DNA of 64,000 bases from Triparma columacea (taxonomy: Eukaryota; Sar; Bolidophyceae; Parmales; Triparmaceae). This document shows positions 12,508 through 22,625 of the stretch, one piece after another. Under the pieces are notes generated by a model. The model was not told where the DNA came from. It ran no database searches and worked only from the letters and a program-made list of their open reading frames with translations. Position numbers and translations under genes: made by a program. The stretch is from assembly GCA_030267965.1 (NCBI GenBank), contig BRYA01001451.1, positions 4,270 through 68,269 of the forward strand. The letters run 5' to 3'. How positions within the stretch are numbered: the stretch's first letter is position 1; each line of letters begins with the position of its first letter.

Positions 12508-14196
12508 ATGTTGAACGGCGATAGCCCACCGATCCCCCCTCCAACAAATTCCCATCTCTCACAACAAAACTCCGATTCTACTCCATCCAAGCCACTTACC
12601 CCACCCCCAACGCAAAGTTCGATTTCATCCTTGCCAGATCAGAGGAAGAGGAAGCTGAGTCCGGTGAATACGACCAGGGGGGATGATAAGCGGGCGAAGT
12701 TCACTGTGAGCAACGCGGCGACTGAATTTGCCTTCCTTTCGCCTTCCTCAGGGGAGGACCTGTTGACGACGGCTGCGACGAGCGCCTGCAGGATGCTTCT
12801 GAAGTGGACGGATAGCAATGAAGCCAAGACGGAGACAAAGAGTCGGGAGGCTGCGAGCGCTGAGGCCGCTGCTTCCGGTGGCTCGTCGAAAGTTCAGCCA
12901 GTCCGCAGGGCCCTGGCCCCCTCCACTCCTGAGTCCATGCTCAATATGATCCAGTCGAGGCTGCAGTTGGAGCTGAAGCAGCTGGAGCAGTCGGCCCCCG
13001 TGCACGTCCACTGGAGCCCGAAGGACGCTGCTAAGCAGATGAAGTTCTTTGAGGATGAAGAGGTTGTGCAGAGAGAAGATGCGGCCCTCGTGAGAGAGGT
13101 GAGTTGGTGGGTTGGAGGAGGCATGCAGGAGAGATATTTGCCAAGTCTAACACCCGTCGATTGTAGTACCTAATGGAGGTCGGGGGGGAGAAGGGCTATC
13201 ACATGGTAAGGGGGAGCATGGGTGTAAGCGAGGGAAGCTGGTACTTCGAGGTCGAGATTGTGAACGGGGGGGGGGAGATGACGGTGAGCAACGACAATCC
13301 GACGAGGGTGGGATTGGACGTGAATCGATCAGGTCCCGTACCTGGAGCGTCCGCGGGGGGTGCTTCTATCCCGGACGATCCACACGTTAGGGTGGGGTTC
13401 GCAATGAGGTCGGGTGACCGCCAGGCTCCGGTTGGATTCGACAAGTGGAGCTACGGCTACAGGGACAGTTCGGGGAGCAAGATACACAAGAGTATCAGAG
13501 TCGACGATTGGGGGGGTGATGCTTATAAGGCGGGTGACATTGTGGGGTTCGGGATCACCCTTAACGACAATGAGAAGGTGAGCAAAGCGGGCGGCGAGCG
13601 GAGAGTGGCTAGCGAAGTGATACGCAAGAATTTACAAAAACACCCTAAATGTTGCTTCGGCGATAAAGTGCCGCACTTCTCGTCTCACCCTCCCTCCCCA
13701 AAAACAGGCGATCCGTTTCTTCAAGAACGGGGTGCTTCAGGGAAAGAAGACTGGTACGAACGGCTATGCGACGGCGGCGGCCTTCCAGCTCGAGGGGGAT
13801 GAAGATAGATTTTACTACCCGGCGTTCAGCTGCTTCGGGGGGGGAAGAGGTAGGGCGAACTTCGGTCCCAAGTTCATCTACCCTCCGAGCAAGAGCTTCG
13901 GCTACAGACCCTTCACCGAGTTGGTGAAAGTCGGGGACATGGAGGCTGCTGAGGAGAAGCTTAGCAACGCCGTAAAAAAATTCAAGAACTTCAAGGTGAA
14001 GAAACAAGAAGTGGTGGTGGGCGGAGAAGTGGCGGGGCAAACCCTACTTCAGAAGGACCCCCAGGAAGTGGTGAAACTCGTCGCAGAGATCATGTCCCTA
14101 AAGTGGAACCAGGTCAGGTGGCGGGACTTTGTGGAATACAACGAGAAAGCATTCATCGCAATGGAAGAAAGGGCGCAGACGAGGAAGATGGGCTAG
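12508..14196 (+). CDS. ASH2: ASH2/Bre2-like SPRY protein, COMPASS H3K4 methyltransferase subunit
   Basis: ASH2L/Bre2 stimulates Set1/MLL methylation of histone H3K4. Exons 12508-13098, 13167-13577 and 13708-14196 join in phase 0 and give 496 aa. The N-terminal 130 residues are Ser/Pro/Lys-rich with a basic patch (RKRKLSP...DDKRAKF) and contain no PHD-like zinc cluster. A SPRY domain occupies about 200-400: GYHMVRGSMGVSEGSWYFEVEI, then HVRVGFAMRSGD, the ASH2-specific GFDKWSYGYRDSSGSKIHKS, GDIVGFGITL, then IRFFKNGVLQGKK and YPAFSCFGGGRGRANFGPKF. The C-terminal helix (residues after 450) matches the part of ASH2 that contacts DPY30 in known complexes, though I judge that by position only. The SPRY insert order is the basis of the call. 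Confidence 0.85.
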
Positions 14197-14293
14197 GCAG
14201 GGCTATTATTTAGAGATAAGAGTGTTTCGTGTTACGAATCACATGACAGCTTAATTTTCATTTTCCTCACCCTCTCTACTTCTGGCGATCCTC

Positions 14294-15845
14294 TCACTTG
14301 CAGCGCTCGTCCATCCACTTGAGAGCGGCGTCCAGCACCAGCTCCCAGCCAGGCTCCCTGAGGAGGTTGTGCCACATTTTGGCGTCGACATCTAACCCAG
14401 CCCCAACGCGGTAGAATTTCTTGTCGCCGTTCCTGACGTTCTTTGAGTTCTCAAAAAGTGCTTCAGTTCCCTCCAAGTCAGTCAGGGTGTCGTGGACGGA
14501 GTGAAAAGTAGCAAACGGCACCTGGACGTTGTCGAATCCTCCGGGTGACATGAAGCGAGCTGTGACGTCGATGAAGGATTTGGCCACGAGCACTCTCGAA
14601 TCCCCATGGTAAACCATGGGGTCGTTTTCATACTCTTGCTGCATGATAGGGAACATCACATTAGGGGAAGACTTGGCGATCGCCATAGATGGCTTTAGGC
14701 AGGCGAGCAGACCGATGAATGGTTCCAGATGCTTGTTTCTGATGCACCACTTGATCGTCTGCCTCCTGACTTTCTCGAGGGAGCACATGGGCGCAAACGT
14801 AACCATTCCAGTGTAACGGTCGGGGTTGTTCTCTGACAGACGAATCGCTGTCGCACCATCCATGGAAATGCCAAACAAAAATATTGGAAGGCCCTTGAGC
14901 TTGGCCTCGTTCATGACGGTGTCAGTAATGTACTGCTCAAACTCGTCTACGAGTTGCTCGAACTGAAAGAAGCACTTAAGGTTGTCCTTGTTCTCAGAAC
15001 GTCCGTGGCCCATGTGATCCAGGGTTCGTACGGCGTAGCCTTGGCGCACGATCAAGTCAACAATACAATTTTCGTAGACTGAAAGGGTTGGTTGTACGAA
15101 AGGGTTAGAAAGGAGGGGGAGGGGAAGGGGGGGGGGAGGGGAGCAACTGAAGGACCTTGAGCAAAAAGTGGACTTTGAGATTCAGGACAGTTCGAATTTG
15201 TTCTCCAAAAATATTGCTTCCCGGCCGTTTTTCTGGTTTCTTTTTCACGCCCGGCTGCCCCGTGATAATGGGAAGCAGGATCCACAAAAAAACCAAAACC
15301 GTCTGAGATCTGAAAGGTATTTTTTGAGAACCAATTCGAACTGTCCTGAATCTCAAAGTCCACTTTTTGCTCAAGGTCCTTCAACTCACCTGTCCGCTGC
15401 TGACCAGGGATCTTTGAGTCGAACCACTGATACTGGGTGTGAGCCCCATAACCGTCTATGAGGGTGGTTGTAGGGGGAGGGGGGCGTGGTGGGTGAGACT
15501 CTTTTTGAAGCTGCGCGAGGCTCCAAGGGGCAAAACGGATGATGCACGGGAACTGAACTCACGGATCATTATGCAGACGCCTCTCAGGGGCTTGTTCCCG
15601 AAAGTCGCTTGCGCAGGGTCGAACGCATACGTTACAATCTTCTGGCGCTGTGCGTTGATGAAAGAGCCGACCTCCATGTTGGGGACAAGAGGAAGAGGAG
15701 TGTTTACGCCCACGACCTGCTTGAGGTGGGATTTATCGTCACCCATCTCCTTGTAGCTATCGTCAGTCATGAGGAGAGGCTCGTCTTCTATGGTTGGTGA
15801 TTCGGTCTGGTGGGCGTTTGTGTTGTGTTCTTTTCTTAGCTTCAC
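14294..15845 (-). CDS. alpha/beta hydrolase, monoacylglycerol lipase-like
   Basis: Predicted serine ester hydrolase acting on a lipid ester. Exons 15563-15845, 15390-15455 and 14294-15078, joined in phase 1, give 377 aa. The splice between exons 1 and 2 rebuilds the oxyanion-hole motif HGYGAHTQY, and exon 3 carries DHMGHGRS, both classic for the MGL/plant lysophospholipase group. The nucleophile elbow reads FGISMDGA, so Gly at the last position of GxSxG is Asp here. The catalytic Asp is probably in HSVHDTLTD and the His in MWHNLLREPGWE near the C-terminus. There is no clear signal peptide. Exon 2 is a 66-nt micro-exon and intron 2 carries a foldback element. The altered elbow leaves activity uncertain. 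It converges with the ASH2-like gene. Confidence 0.85.
15148..15383. repeat. foldback element inside hydrolase intron 2
   Basis: Two inverted arms of about 65-70 bp (about 15148-15217 and 15315-15383) flank an internal segment of about 95 bp. The outer 51 bases of the arms are identical when one is reverse-complemented; differences begin further in. The element fills most of the intron and starts about six bases after the GTGAG donor. It looks like a MITE-like or introner-like insertion. Whether it brought in the splice site cannot be told from one copy. Confidence 0.8.
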
Positions 15846-16107
15846 AACTGAAAATGTTGCTGAGTGAAAGCGAAGTCCTTTCCTTCTTCTTTCTTTCTTC
15901 TTTCGATCCCGATTGGGATGAATTAATTGCCCTTCACCAACCAGGTTGCCATCCTCCTTCTTGTTCTTCGTACCACCTGTGTCCTCACCACGATCTTGAT
16001 ACTACAACTTCTCCCCTCCCAAAAGCCGTGTTGGTGGTCATTTTGTTTGGCAGAAAGCTCATCGATACAACACCTCGGAGAAAAAAGGCACTCAAACACT
16101 CAAAACA
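15846..16107. promoter_or_regulatory. divergent promoter region, hydrolase / permease
   Basis: A 262-bp intergenic region between divergent start codons, with no other feature apparent. It has several CT-rich runs on the plus strand. Confidence 0.4.
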
Positions 16108-17457
16108 ATGCAAAAGGCATGGTGCAAACTCTTACTGTTAGCATTCTGTGCTCGAACCGCCTCTTCGTTCCCTGCAGCTAATAATAGACTACGCCTACAA
16201 GCTCGGCTAATGCCTCCAGCCTTGGATCGAAAGCACCGCCTTCCAACCGAACTTCTCTCCTCCAATACTCCGCCACCCCCGACTTCCGCGTACGTCGCCT
16301 CTACGGCTTTAATAACTGGGACTGCTATAGGCGCTGGCGTCTTGTCTCTCCCCCAGCTTTCGTTGCCGCTGGGGTTTGTCCCCTCTGCTGGCCTTCTCCT
16401 GGGCTCTTACATCGCCATGCTGACATCTGCACTGACGATGGCTGAAACCCAAATCTCCCTGACTCCTCCTGATCTCCGCAATCCGTCGTCCTCCCCGCTC
16501 TCCTATTCCCAGCAAGTTAGCGAAACACTCGGCCCCCTTGGGACAAGGTTCTCCACCGGAGCGTACCTGTTCCTCCACTACACTCTCCTGTGTTCCTACT
16601 TCAGCAGTGGGGGGGGATACATACAGAAGTTTTCCCCAGTCCCGCTCCTTCCCTTCTCTACACCGATCCTCTACGCAATCGTGGCGACCCTTCCGATCTT
16701 CTTACTCCCCGCTGAGATTATGTCCACGGTAAACAACGTCCTCGTCCTCGGCGCTCTGGCATCTTTTTTGGGAATAGTTTCTTTAGGGATTCCGTCAGCC
16801 GATACAACTATACTCGAGATCCCCAGTAGGCTCCCTGACTGGAATTGCGTCGTTACCGTGGTCCCAATCTTCCTTCTCACCCTTGTCTTCCATAACGTGA
16901 TTCCCACCGTTACGAAGAATATGAATTATGACCGGAAGGCAGTATTTTCCTGCATAACCGTGGGATCCTTCGTTCCCTTCCTTCTCTTTCTGGTCTACGA
17001 CTATACAATTCTCGGCAACGTATCTGGCCGTGGCTTCCAGACGGTCATCGACCCGATCGCCGTGCTGCAAGAAGCAGGCGGACCAAACGGTGAGCTACTC
17101 CCCGACCTCGTGGCGGGGTTCTGTTTCCTTGCTATTACCACATCGCTCATTGGTTTCGTCGATGGATTACAGACAATCCTCAACCCATTCTTTGAAGAGA
17201 ATGATAAGAGGGATTTAATAGTTCCAGCCCTCATTACTGTTCCGCCTGTAGCGGTTGCGTGCTTTGGAGAAGACGTGTTTTTGACAGCGCTGAACTTGGG
17301 AGCGACGTTTGGCGTGACACTGCTATTTTTAGTCATTCCGGCACTAACGGCTTTGAAAGACCGAGGGTTCAGCGCGCCCGCCATTGGAATGCTCATGACG
17401 GCGCTGTTAGCTTTGAGCTCGACGTTGATAGAGGTACCTCAAGATTTTATACTTTAA
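16108..17457 (+). CDS. plastid-targeted tryptophan/tyrosine (HAAAP) permease family protein
   Basis: Single-exon, 449 aa. The body matches the Trp_Tyr_perm/HAAAP family of proton-coupled aromatic amino-acid transporters. The first membrane helix has the diagnostic STALITGTAIGAGVLSLPQ, and about ten further hydrophobic segments follow (for example GFVPSAGLLLGSYIAMLTSAL, YAIVATLPIFLLPAE, VVTVVPIFLLTLVFHNVIP). The N-terminus (MQKAWCKLLLLAFCARTASSFPAANNRLRLQA) looks like a heterokont bipartite plastid leader: a hydrophobic signal peptide, then an ASSFP segment resembling the ASAFAP cleavage motif, then basic residues. I infer a plastid-envelope amino-acid transporter, as known for homologous algal and plant genes; substrate not determined. 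Confidence 0.85.
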   Translation: MQKAWCKLLLLAFCARTASSFPAANNRLRLQARLMPPALDRKHRLPTELLSSNTPPPPTSAYVASTALITGTAIGAGVLSLPQLSLPLGFVPSAGLLLGSYIAMLTSALTMAETQISLTPPDLRNPSSSPLSYSQQVSETLGPLGTRFSTGAYLFLHYTLLCSYFSSGGGYIQKFSPVPLLPFSTPILYAIVATLPIFLLPAEIMSTVNNVLVLGALASFLGIVSLGIPSADTTILEIPSRLPDWNCVVTVVPIFLLTLVFHNVIPTVTKNMNYDRKAVFSCITVGSFVPFLLFLVYDYTILGNVSGRGFQTVIDPIAVLQEAGGPNGELLPDLVAGFCFLAITTSLIGFVDGLQTILNPFFEENDKRDLIVPALITVPPVAVACFGEDVFLTALNLGATFGVTLLFLVIPALTALKDRGFSAPAIGMLMTALLALSSTLIEVPQDFIL

Positions 17458-17518
17458 ACTGTAGGGTTGTTGTGTTGTTATTGTCATCAATTTCACGTAA
17501 TTACTATGACTATATTAG

Positions 17519-19051
17519 TTAGAGAAACGTATTCAGTTTATGTGCCATTAAGAGCTTCATTTTGTTGAACAACGCCGCCATTGAAGTTTCCACTGGATTC
17601 AACAAAATCTCAAGAGGCGTTTTGATCTCTTTCACCCTCACCAGCCTTAAAACTGTTGCTTTTGTCTTGAGAAGCACGTCGATGTACTCATCACCAGAAA
17701 TCAGTTCATCAATCAAGCCCAGTTGCTGTGCCTCCCTCCCAAGAAATACCTTGCCTGTGGCAGCTTCTGCCATGTTGAGATGCGAGGGCCGGTTGGATTC
17801 GACGTGGTCCTTGAAGGTTGAATGTACCGCGGCCAACATCTCACTTGTTTTCTCCAACCCTTCCTCTGTGATTTCTGAGAGAGGCGTCAACGGCGCCTTA
17901 TCTACGCCGGCGGTCAGTGTGACTGAGTCGACACCCTTGTCCTTAAGAATCCGATAGAAATTTAGTTGCTCCCCTACGACTCCTATTGACCCGGTCAGTG
18001 AGAAAGGCGAACCGAACAACCGACCTGGAGATGCGAGAACCGCGATTAAGTAGCCTCCGGAAGCTGCGACCTGATCCACGACGACAGTTGTAGTGATTGA
18101 GGGTTCCGCGCGAAGGCGGGTGATCTCAGCGGCCGCTGCCCCGTATGCACTCACTTCGCCTCCCGGAGAATTCAGCTTAATCACGATTTCTGTCCTGTCA
18201 CCTTTTCTCGACCGGTGCACCGCTAGTAAACAATCAATGCTCTCTTTGAGATCATTTAGCGTGGTGACTTGAGAATCCAGAGATAGATTGAGAATGACCG
18301 AAAGAGTACAGTCCGAAGGAAGCAGCCGGTGGGGAGGGGGACTGGCGGAGGTGGGTAGAGGGAGTACAGGTTTTTTTGGAACCCTGATGTTTCTGGTGCT
18401 GTTGGTAGTGCAGGAGAAGGACGCAACATCTAATAACGTTTCCCTACGAACATCAGCGAAGGTAAACTTTTGGTCGTGTTTGTGCAATTTTGGCGTCAAG
18501 ACCACTGTATCCTCCGTTCCGGCCTCTTGAGAAAGAAAGTTGCCTATGAGATCAACATCATAATATCTTTTTAGGATAACGAGCGCCCACAAAATATTCA
18601 TCAAAGACGATGTAGACATGCGCTGCGGCCCAATCTGACTCAGCACCAAAAGTGCAATGACTATTGCGCGCGGGCTGCGGTATCTTTCTGGCACAACGTA
18701 CAAGCCTTTCCTCAGGAAGAGGGGGGGACGAGGCAAGGAAGAGCTATTGAAGAGTCGATTGCGCTGGATGGGAGATTCAGAGTCGTATTCTAAGGAATCG
18801 CTGCTATCGGAGGAGTCATCTGTGTCGTCATCATAATCAGATGAGGAGGAGGGAGAGAAGCCTGAATCGGAGGCCGAGGCTGCCCCTCCTCTGAGTCTCC
18901 TGAGCTGAACTGAGGGTGCAAACTTAAGGTGAAAACCTCTTGTAGCAGCATCAATTCCAAAAACATTTACAACTAAGAGAATAGCTGCGCATACTAGGCT
19001 AAATTTTACCTGAAAAGTCCTCATCAAGAATCGTGTGCCAACTTTAAACAA
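17519..19051 (-). CDS. S49 family peptidase (SppA/SohB-like signal peptide peptidase)
   Basis: Membrane-associated serine protease that degrades cleaved signal peptides; plant SppA is thylakoid-bound. Single exon, 510 aa from the ATG at 19051, or from 19024 (MRTFQVKFSLVC...), which puts a hydrophobic leader directly at the N-terminus. After a Ser/Asp-rich spacer (about 60-95) the catalytic domain runs from about 245: EIVIKLNSPGGEVSAYGAAA, VVVDQVAASGGYLIAVLAS with the nucleophilic Ser in AASGGY, then SIGVVGEQLNFYRILKDKGV and the GKVFLGREAQQLGLID signature near the end. One S49 domain only, so it is SohB-like rather than the duplicated E. coli SppA. The leader suggests secretory or plastid targeting. 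It ends 61 bp from the convergent permease gene. Confidence 0.85.
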   Translation of the reverse strand: MFKVGTRFLMRTFQVKFSLVCAAILLVVNVFGIDAATRGFHLKFAPSVQLRRLRGGAASASDSGFSPSSSSDYDDDTDDSSDSSDSLEYDSESPIQRNRLFNSSSLPRPPLFLRKGLYVVPERYRSPRAIVIALLVLSQIGPQRMSTSSLMNILWALVILKRYYDVDLIGNFLSQEAGTEDTVVLTPKLHKHDQKFTFADVRRETLLDVASFSCTTNSTRNIRVPKKPVLPLPTSASPPPHRLLPSDCTLSVILNLSLDSQVTTLNDLKESIDCLLAVHRSRKGDRTEIVIKLNSPGGEVSAYGAAAAEITRLRAEPSITTTVVVDQVAASGGYLIAVLASPGRLFGSPFSLTGSIGVVGEQLNFYRILKDKGVDSVTLTAGVDKAPLTPLSEITEEGLEKTSEMLAAVHSTFKDHVESNRPSHLNMAEAATGKVFLGREAQQLGLIDELISGDEYIDVLLKTKATVLRLVRVKEIKTPLEILLNPVETSMAALFNKMKLLMAHKLNTFL

Positions 19052-19186
19052 AGAACGTGATTTTTAACAGATAGAAGCCTTTAGGATGATGATGCGGCTT
19101 TACAATTTTACAGAAAGCTTTCAATATTGATGAACCTGCGTCAAACCTGGCTGTACACTGGACCAAAAAAATTTACCCGACTTACA

Positions 19187-19234
19187 AGGGTGTCCCCACT
19201 TTGAACAAATCCCAATTATTCTTTGGAATTTTTG
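19187..19234 (+). repeat. left terminal inverted repeat of transposon
   Basis: 48 bp beginning AGGGTGTCCCCACTTTGAAC, identical to the reverse complement of 22574-22621. A degenerate subterminal copy (GGGTGACCCCACTTTGGACA) follows at about 19275-19294, which could be an additional transposase-binding site. Confidence 0.95.
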
Positions 19235-19334
19235 ACCTAAAAAGTAACAAAGAATAATTAAAAAAACACTTTCACGGGTGACCCCACTTTGGACACACTG
19301 CTTATTTGTTGGGAATTTGTTCACAAGCTCTATT

Positions 19335-20476
19335 ATGGCTGAGAAACCATCTACGGCTAAGAAGTCAACCACGAAACTGGTTGAGGAGGAGGATGAAGTC
19401 GTTGTGGTGAAGACCCTCAAAAACAGGGTGTGGAAAGCATTCACTCCTGGTATGCAATTGGCATATGCAAAGCTTTCGCTGAAGCATGAGATTTTCTCCA
19501 AGTCTAAACACGATGGAAAGAAGTACTTTGCCATGAAGAAAGAACTTTTGGTTGATATCAACAGTCTGCATGTCCAGTGGAGCCTAAAGGAGGTCATTGA
19601 CGTCGACACAAACTTCAATTTCCTCCTCAAACTGTTTCGGTGAGCTGACGCCGACCTGTATTATCTGTATTTTGCTGCCCTTGCATCATTTTAGCGCTTC
19701 TATTTCCTCATACTCTCTTTTACATCACATCACAGCCGACTCATCGAAGCCTGGGTGACGACGACGCATGGGGAAGGAAATTCTGCCAACGAAGAGGACC
19801 CGACACCCATGGAGGTCATCCTAGAACACCTGCATGATGATCAGCAGAAGGAGGAAGCAAACGCGAGCCTCAAGGGAGCAAAGCCGTCCACACAAACGTC
19901 CAAGAACAACGCCGCCGAAGCTATCATGAAGAACAATGGGAACAAGAAGGGGAAGATCAAACACCTCAATTACAACCCTGACTTCGGAAGCAAACACCCC
20001 ATCTCTCCCTTCGGCTCTAGCTCGAAAGCGTCCCCCCCGACTATGGACAACGACGAGAACAGCCCTCCCAACGACGGCGGCGGCGGCAGTAGCGTTAAAA
20101 AGAGGTGAGAGTTGAAGCTTGGAGAACAGGCAAGCCCTCAGCCTACTGCATACATGCTTGCTTCGCTCACTTCTTCGCTCACCGCGCCACTCTCCGCTTC
20201 GCTCGCCGCGCCGCTTGCCGCTTCGCTCGCCGCAGAAAGAATCTGTTTGACGCAGAAGTAGAGCAGCGTGACAAGACCACGGATAGAATGTTTACTTTGC
20301 TGGAAAGTATGTCTGGCGATGGACCCGCTCCTCCCAAAAACTCCAAGGAGGAGCTCGAGAAGAAGATGGAGGGCTACCTTGCACAGGCAGAGCTCCGTAC
20401 CGGACCTTTCAAGGACTACTACCTAGAACAAGCCGAGGCATGTCTCGAGAAGTTGAAGAAGGATTTTGGAGGGTGA
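19335..20476 (+). CDS. transposon accessory protein (second Harbinger-type gene)
   Basis: Three exons, 19335-19639, 19736-20104 and 20236-20476, join in phase 2 each time and give about 304 aa. The N-terminus is Lys/Glu-rich (MAEKPSTAKKSTTKLVEEEDE). A folded-looking part follows at 30-115 (KNRVWKAFTPGMQLAYAKLSLKHEIF... RLIEAWVTTTHGEGN). A low-complexity Lys/Asn/Ser linker follows, then a C-terminal helical segment (EELEKKMEGYLAQAE). In PIF/Harbinger elements the second gene is a Myb/SANT-like protein that brings transposase to the nucleus and the TIRs. I see no clear Myb repeat here, so the role is inferred from position. Intron 2 is full of CTTCGCTCGCCG-type repeats. Confidence 0.65.
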
Positions 20477-20637
20477 GGGGGGAGCATACATAGATATATA
20501 TGATAGTACAATTGAATGAGAAATCGAAGGTACGGTGGGGGGTCACGAATAGCATAGAGATAGACAAAGACATTTGAAGTTGAAGAAAATTTTATTTGTT
20601 GCGATGTAAACTTATGTATCATATATATATATATAAT

Positions 20638-22460
20638 CTATGGATCAGGAACCGACCGGAGCATAGCGATGTAATCATGTAGTGATGGAAGTTCTGCTTG
20701 AGTATAATTGAAAAGCTTGGTGGTATCGTTGCCACGCATGATTGCGCGGCAATTATAGAAGAGGGCTGCCACAAGTATCTTGTCGGCCATCGACCTCATC
20801 CCCCCCGCCACCATAAGGGAGAAGTTTCTCCAGCACGCAATCGAGGGGAAACACTCCTTCAACGAACCGAAAGTGTGCTCAATGCACAATCGGGCAGCCG
20901 ACATGGCTCTGTTCTCCCTAACCATCTGGGAGTGTGCCGCGAGCAGATGGGCGGGGGGGACGTAGTCTGTCTGCCAGTAAGATCGGAAGTGGTTCCACTG
21001 GATGACATCCCTGAAAATCTTGTCACCAAAGAAGTAGTACTTCCTCCCATTGTAGTCTCTGTGATGAGCAAAGCGAACAGAAGAGGGAGGGTGGAGAGAA
21101 GAGGGGAGAGCGGCGTGTAGAGGGGAGAGCAACGAATCATTGTAGGGTTAAGTACGGGGTGAGGATAGGAAGGGATTGTTGTGTACATGTCAGACGGCTG
21201 GACTTTTACGAACCATGTCCTTCTAGACAAATCTTACCTCTGACATATCACTTCCATAGCCTGGTGCACCCCTGAACGATTCCAGCTTCCTACGTCCGTG
21301 TGCCTGGCTGATTGGAAGGGCTGGCATATTGCTATCATACCGTTAGGTAGCGTGAACGATAGGTGCTGCGGTGGGGTGTGGGGGGGATGGGGGGAGAGTC
21401 CATGTTAGACAAGTTCACCAACTTTATACATCTCCATCTCACTCACCTTCATCCCGAAGCCCTTGAAGTACCCTGAATATACCGCCCGAGCAAAATCGTC
21501 CAAACCCTGGTAGCCGTTCCTCATCATTACTATGGTAGGCCCACTTGGGGTCATACACTCGTGTATGCAACCGTCACCCCAGCCCATATTCGAAAAATTA
21601 TCTCCAAATATTTCACCCCCCGCCCTGCAGTGAAGCGAGCGAGAAGGAGAGGAGCGAGCGAGCGAGTGCTGGGTGTTAGGAATTTGGGAAGTAGGGCTGT
21701 TTGCTTCTTGCACCACTGTGACACTACACAACACCACACGTTTCATTCCTCGTCCCCACTCCATCGCCCTTTCGTTGTCTTACTTTTCATTAACATACTT
21801 CTTAATTCTCGCGGCAAAGTCAGGGAAGTCTGACGCCCAGATCTCTAAGGCAGCAGGCCTTTCCAAACCTCTCGCAATCTTGGCGAGGAAACCGTACCCG
21901 AATTTAAGAGCACCTGAGAAGCGTCTCGAATCGCCACCGAGTTTCCTAGAGAGATGGACCCCGGTCACGTTTGTCCCACGCAAATGGAAGAGGACAGACA
22001 AGAAGACATATTCCCCACTCAGGATCCTGGTGTTCCCCTCCCCCTCCCTACTATGAACGATATGCGGGAACTCCAGAGTCGTGTACAATTCCATTATTTC
22101 AGCCCTTCTCCACCCGAATTCTGCCCATGTGATGGGACAGGTGGCAAAAGTGGCCATCGCAATGGGCGTTGGTGAGTCAGTAGGGTTGTTGTCTCGTGGA
22201 TCAACTTCGTAGAGAAGTCTGAGGTCGGCGGCGCTGTAATCGTGGTATAGGAAGAAGTTGAGAATAGTTAGCACCCGATATCTCCTTCTATTTAGAAGGT
22301 TAGCCCTCCTAAATCGGGCTCCCGAAACGAGGGCGCAGAGGAGGTGAAAGTCTGACCATCCTAACAACCTAAGATGCCTCTCTACCTCGTGAACGCTCAA
22401 TGAGTGATGGCGGCGGGCTTGTGTGGTCTCTCTAATCGGTCTACGACGGTATCTGGGCAT
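20638..22460 (-). CDS. PIF/Harbinger-type DDE transposase
   Basis: I reconstruct four exons: 21784-22460, 21447-21624, 21238-21365 and 20638-21058. Junction phases are 2, 0 and 2 and all agree, giving about 467 aa. Exon 1 has an N-terminal helical region (SLSVHEVERHLRLLGWSDFHLLCAL). The catalytic part shows GWGDGCIHECMTPSGP (probable first Asp), FTLPNGMIAICQPFQSARHTDVGSWNRSG, then YYFFGDKIFRDV (second Asp) and ARLCIEHTFGSLKECFPSI, where Glu in IEHTFG is the third acidic residue. The last motif is characteristic of the DDE_4 family. There are no internal stops or frameshifts, so the enzyme could be functional. It converges with the accessory gene inside the TIRs, with an (AT)n microsatellite near 20620. 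Confidence 0.85.
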
Positions 22461-22573
22461 TCACACCAATTTGTTTAAAATGCCTCCAAGACGCCAAAAG
22501 GAACAAATAATTGCGTCAAAATCGCCGATTTGTTCGCCGTTTTTGGAACTTAATTGTTTTTTTGGGAGGGACC

Positions 22574-22621
22574 CAAAAATTCCAAAGAATAATTGGGATT
22601 TGTTCAAAGTGGGGACACCCT
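22574..22621 (-). repeat. right terminal inverted repeat of transposon
   Basis: 48 bp that, read on the minus strand, match the left TIR base for base. The plus strand reads CAAAAATTCC...GGGGACACCCT and is followed by ACAAGG, which supplies the right copy of the target duplication. Confidence 0.95.
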
Positions 22622-22625
22622 ACAA

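Larger units (their letters stand above)
19187..22621. mobile_element. PIF/Harbinger-like DNA transposon, apparently complete
   Basis: A 3.4-kb element bounded by perfect 48-bp terminal inverted repeats. It encodes a DDE transposase of the PIF/Harbinger (DDE_4) type on the minus strand and a second protein on the plus strand, the two-gene layout typical of the superfamily. The bases flanking the termini repeat on both sides: TACAA at 19183-19187 and 22621-22625. The target duplication is either ACA (3 bp, element starting AGGGTG) or up to TACAA (5 bp, element starting GGGTG). A 3-bp duplication is what the superfamily usually shows. The identical TIRs and open frames in both genes suggest recent insertion. 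Confidence 0.9.
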
